Below are positions 22,412 through 23,508 of a stretch of 23,508 bases of DNA, in pieces; positions within the stretch are counted from its first letter, which is position 1, and each line of letters begins with the position of its first letter. The notes under the pieces were generated by a model. That model saw only the letters and a list, made by a program, of their open reading frames with translations, was not told the origin of the DNA and ran no database searches. The stretch comes from JBFWNG01 sp050251195 (GTDB taxonomy: Bacteria; Bdellovibrionota_B; Oligoflexia; Oligoflexales; Oligoflexaceae), in the NCBI GenBank assembly GCA_050251195.1, contig JBFWNG010000024.1, positions 1-23,508 of the forward strand. Reading direction: 5' to 3'. Position numbers and translations under genes: made by a program.

Positions 22412-22972
22412 CTAATAACGCGGCGTCTCTTCTGCTAGCTCTTTTACTTTCACGCAATCAAGTGCGGTATATTTTGAGCACTCATTGCATTTCCATACGC
22501 CTTTTTCTTTGGTGAGAGGAAAATTCCAAACTGATGTTGCTTTTTCCTTTCCCGCTTTTTGAAATCCAGCGCCCTCCACGTAAATCCAGCGCCTGTTAAG
22601 AATGTCATACTTGCCTGTAAGTTCGGCAGTCACAACAAAAGTTCCAATCCAATCAAGCCCTTCAGCTTTTTCTTTCGGAGTAGGTTCCGGGACTCTTGGT
22701 ATCGGTTCATAACGAAAACTATCGATCTCTAATAGATAAGCGCGCTTATCTACTTCGTCGTAAGCAAAGCCATATGTTAGGTCTTTATTTTGTGTGTTCT
22801 CGCATTTACTAAAGGCCTTTTCCAATAGCTTTTTGCCTTCTGTTTCGATCTCCGCATTCGTCGGGGCTGGCCTCTCCGCTGGAACATTGACAACCGCATC
22901 GCCCTTCTTCTCGGACAATGACCGGCAAGCAGCAAAGAGCAAAATAAGCGTGAGGATCGCAACTTTTTTCAA
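22412..22972 (-). CDS. Putative small lipoprotein, first gene of the envelope operon
   Basis: A 186-residue protein with a lysine start, a short hydrophobic core (VAILTLILLFAAC) and Cys16 as probable lipidation site. The mature part has a Pro-rich linker, a helix ending AFSKC, a GFAYDEVDKRAYLLEID strand region, DWIGTFVVTAEL, RRWIYVEG and a late Cys pair (KCNEC). The order (helix with Cys, strands, GTF-type strand, Trp strand, Cys) recalls the other anchored proteins here, but the similarity is faint and needs profile comparison. The start is TTG, with GAAAGGACGG about 13 nt upstream. It follows the end of the PIN-like toxin gene by 40 nt with no terminator, so the mob and envelope operons may be one transcript. 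Function unknown. Confidence 0.7.
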   Translation of the reverse strand: MKKVAILTLILLFAACRSLSEKKGDAVVNVPAERPAPTNAEIETEGKKLLEKAFSKCENTQNKDLTYGFAYDEVDKRAYLLEIDSFRYEPIPRVPEPTPKEKAEGLDWIGTFVVTAELTGKYDILNRRWIYVEGAGFQKAGKEKATSVWNFPLTKEKGVWKCNECSKYTALDCVKVKELAEETPRY

Positions 22973-23012
22973 TTCGGGTTCACCGTCCTTTCAGGTTCGT
23001 TCAGTCTCTTCT

Positions 23013-23383
23013 TCAGCGCGATTGCTTGGGCGTAGGGGGTGGCGGTTGTGGAACTTGTTCTTCTTGATGCTGTTTTTGATAGCTCCGTGCGATCATCTTT
23101 TTGAAGCTTGGGTCATTTTTCAATTTGTTATTAAATTCAGCCTGTGTCATCGGCGTCGGAGTTTTGACAATTGCCGACTTACCACCAATTTTCATTTTGA
23201 ATTCTGACTTTTGCCCAAGTCCAAGTTCTTCCTTTACCCCTTCTTTGACCGCTCTTGCCGCAATTTTTGTCGCTGTGATCGTCTGATTGACGGTATTAAT
23301 TGCTTGTTCAGCGACTTTCACAGGCGCTGCTACAATCTTTGCCACTGCCTTTGTTGCTGGCGCAACGCTAGCAACGACTTTCG
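23013..23383 (-). CDS. DUF5615 PIN-like toxin, C-terminal part (joins 352-1124)
   Basis: This is the end of the toxin whose start is at 1124. Bases 23257-23383 repeat 352-478, and 23256-23013 add 81 residues: the rest of the Ala/Val/Lys-rich helix (KAVAKIVAAPVKVAEQAINT, then ARAVKEGVKEELG), a short folded-looking segment (MKIGGKSAIVKTPTPMTQAEF) and a Gln/Pro-rich end (VPQPPPPTPKQSR). An apparent start further right, at 23432, lies in unrelated IS-like sequence and should be ignored. The late segment looks like a small domain of its own, so the tail is not merely low complexity. Nothing in it marks a membrane helix. The role of the tail is unknown. Confidence 0.8.
23257..23383. repeat. 127-bp terminal overlap, second copy
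   Basis: Identical to 352-478. The match ends at 23383 (g versus c in the next base), where the scaffold branches into IS-like sequence instead of continuing round the plasmid. Confidence 0.9.
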
Positions 23384-23508
23384 GAATGTGACAATAGTTT
23401 TGAGACACCTCGGCGAAAAATTTAGACTCCAAAAGAAGGCTCTTCGCCCGCCTCCAGCAGCGGTTGCGGGCGGTTAATCCACACGGCTTCCGGTAAGGAC
23501 TGCACTGT
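23384..23508. mobile_element. Left-end fragment of an IS-like element (assembly branch)
   Basis: These 125 bases diverge from the plasmid path immediately after the 127-base overlap. Bases 23387-23407 are the imperfect inverse of 101-122, so the two scaffold ends look like the two ends of one element. A hairpin with CGCCCGC and GCGGGCG arms lies at 23445-23472. No transposase coding is visible. In plasmid orientation this end leads into the element just after position 478, and the other fragment leads out of it just before 2173. Confidence 0.42.

Noticed and set aside
23384..23432. The apparent start of the toxin C-terminal frame at 23432
   Set aside because: These codons lie in the IS-like branch; the real upstream coding is at 352-1124 across the circle join.

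Overview
The window reads as a small, moderate-GC, circular mobilizable plasmid from a Gram-negative bacterium. It arrives as an imperfect scaffold with a 100-base gap at 252-351. The host guess is Acidobacteriota (Blastocatellia-like). It rests on the style of a TonB C-terminal lipoprotein and on cell-envelope lipoproteins, so it is only a moderate-to-weak inference. There are no rRNA or tRNA genes and no CRISPR array. Nearly all genes are on the minus strand.

Topology: the 127 bases after the gap (352-478) are identical to 23257-23383, and the 127 bases before it (125-251) are identical to 2173-2299. Two overlaps of exactly 127 point to a de Bruijn graph assembly with k=127, not to biology. 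Joining 352 to 23256 closes a circle of 22,905 bp and restores one intact 338-codon reading frame that the scaffold splits. The leftovers (1-124 and 23384-23508) carry matching inverted ends of an insertion-sequence-like element. They probably come from a minority variant in which that element replaces 479-2172.

Layout in the direction of minus-strand transcription: (i) an origin-of-transfer region (7031-7519) with a MOBF-type nic candidate; (ii) a mobilization operon: ribbon-helix-helix accessory protein, MobF relaxase-helicase, polytopic membrane protein, soluble VirD4/TrwB-type coupling ATPase; (iii) a DUF433/DUF5615 antitoxin-toxin pair whose toxin has a long Ala/Val/Thr-rich tail crossing the circle junction; (iv) a six-gene envelope operon (22972 down to 18618) with three lipoproteins, a single-pass protein and a four-helix membrane protein, in which four members seem to share one extracytoplasmic domain; (v) a dif-like 11-6-11 recombination site and a tyrosine recombinase; (vi) a large SF2 helicase with a nuclease-like C-terminal region; (vii) an AbiE toxin-antitoxin pair in an unusual convergent arrangement, with two perfect palindromes over the antitoxin promoter; (viii) a membrane/coiled-coil protein and a small unknown protein set among repeated CCCGTTCC motifs; (ix) a ParA/ParG-like partition pair; (x) seven 22-bp iterons and a RepA-type initiator.

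The replication, partition, resolution and addiction modules would maintain the plasmid, and the helicase may be defence cargo. The plasmid supplies its own relaxosome and coupling protein but no VirB-type mating channel, so it should need a helper. The least explained part, and the best candidate for something undescribed, is the paralogous surface-lipoprotein operon directly downstream of the mobilization genes.
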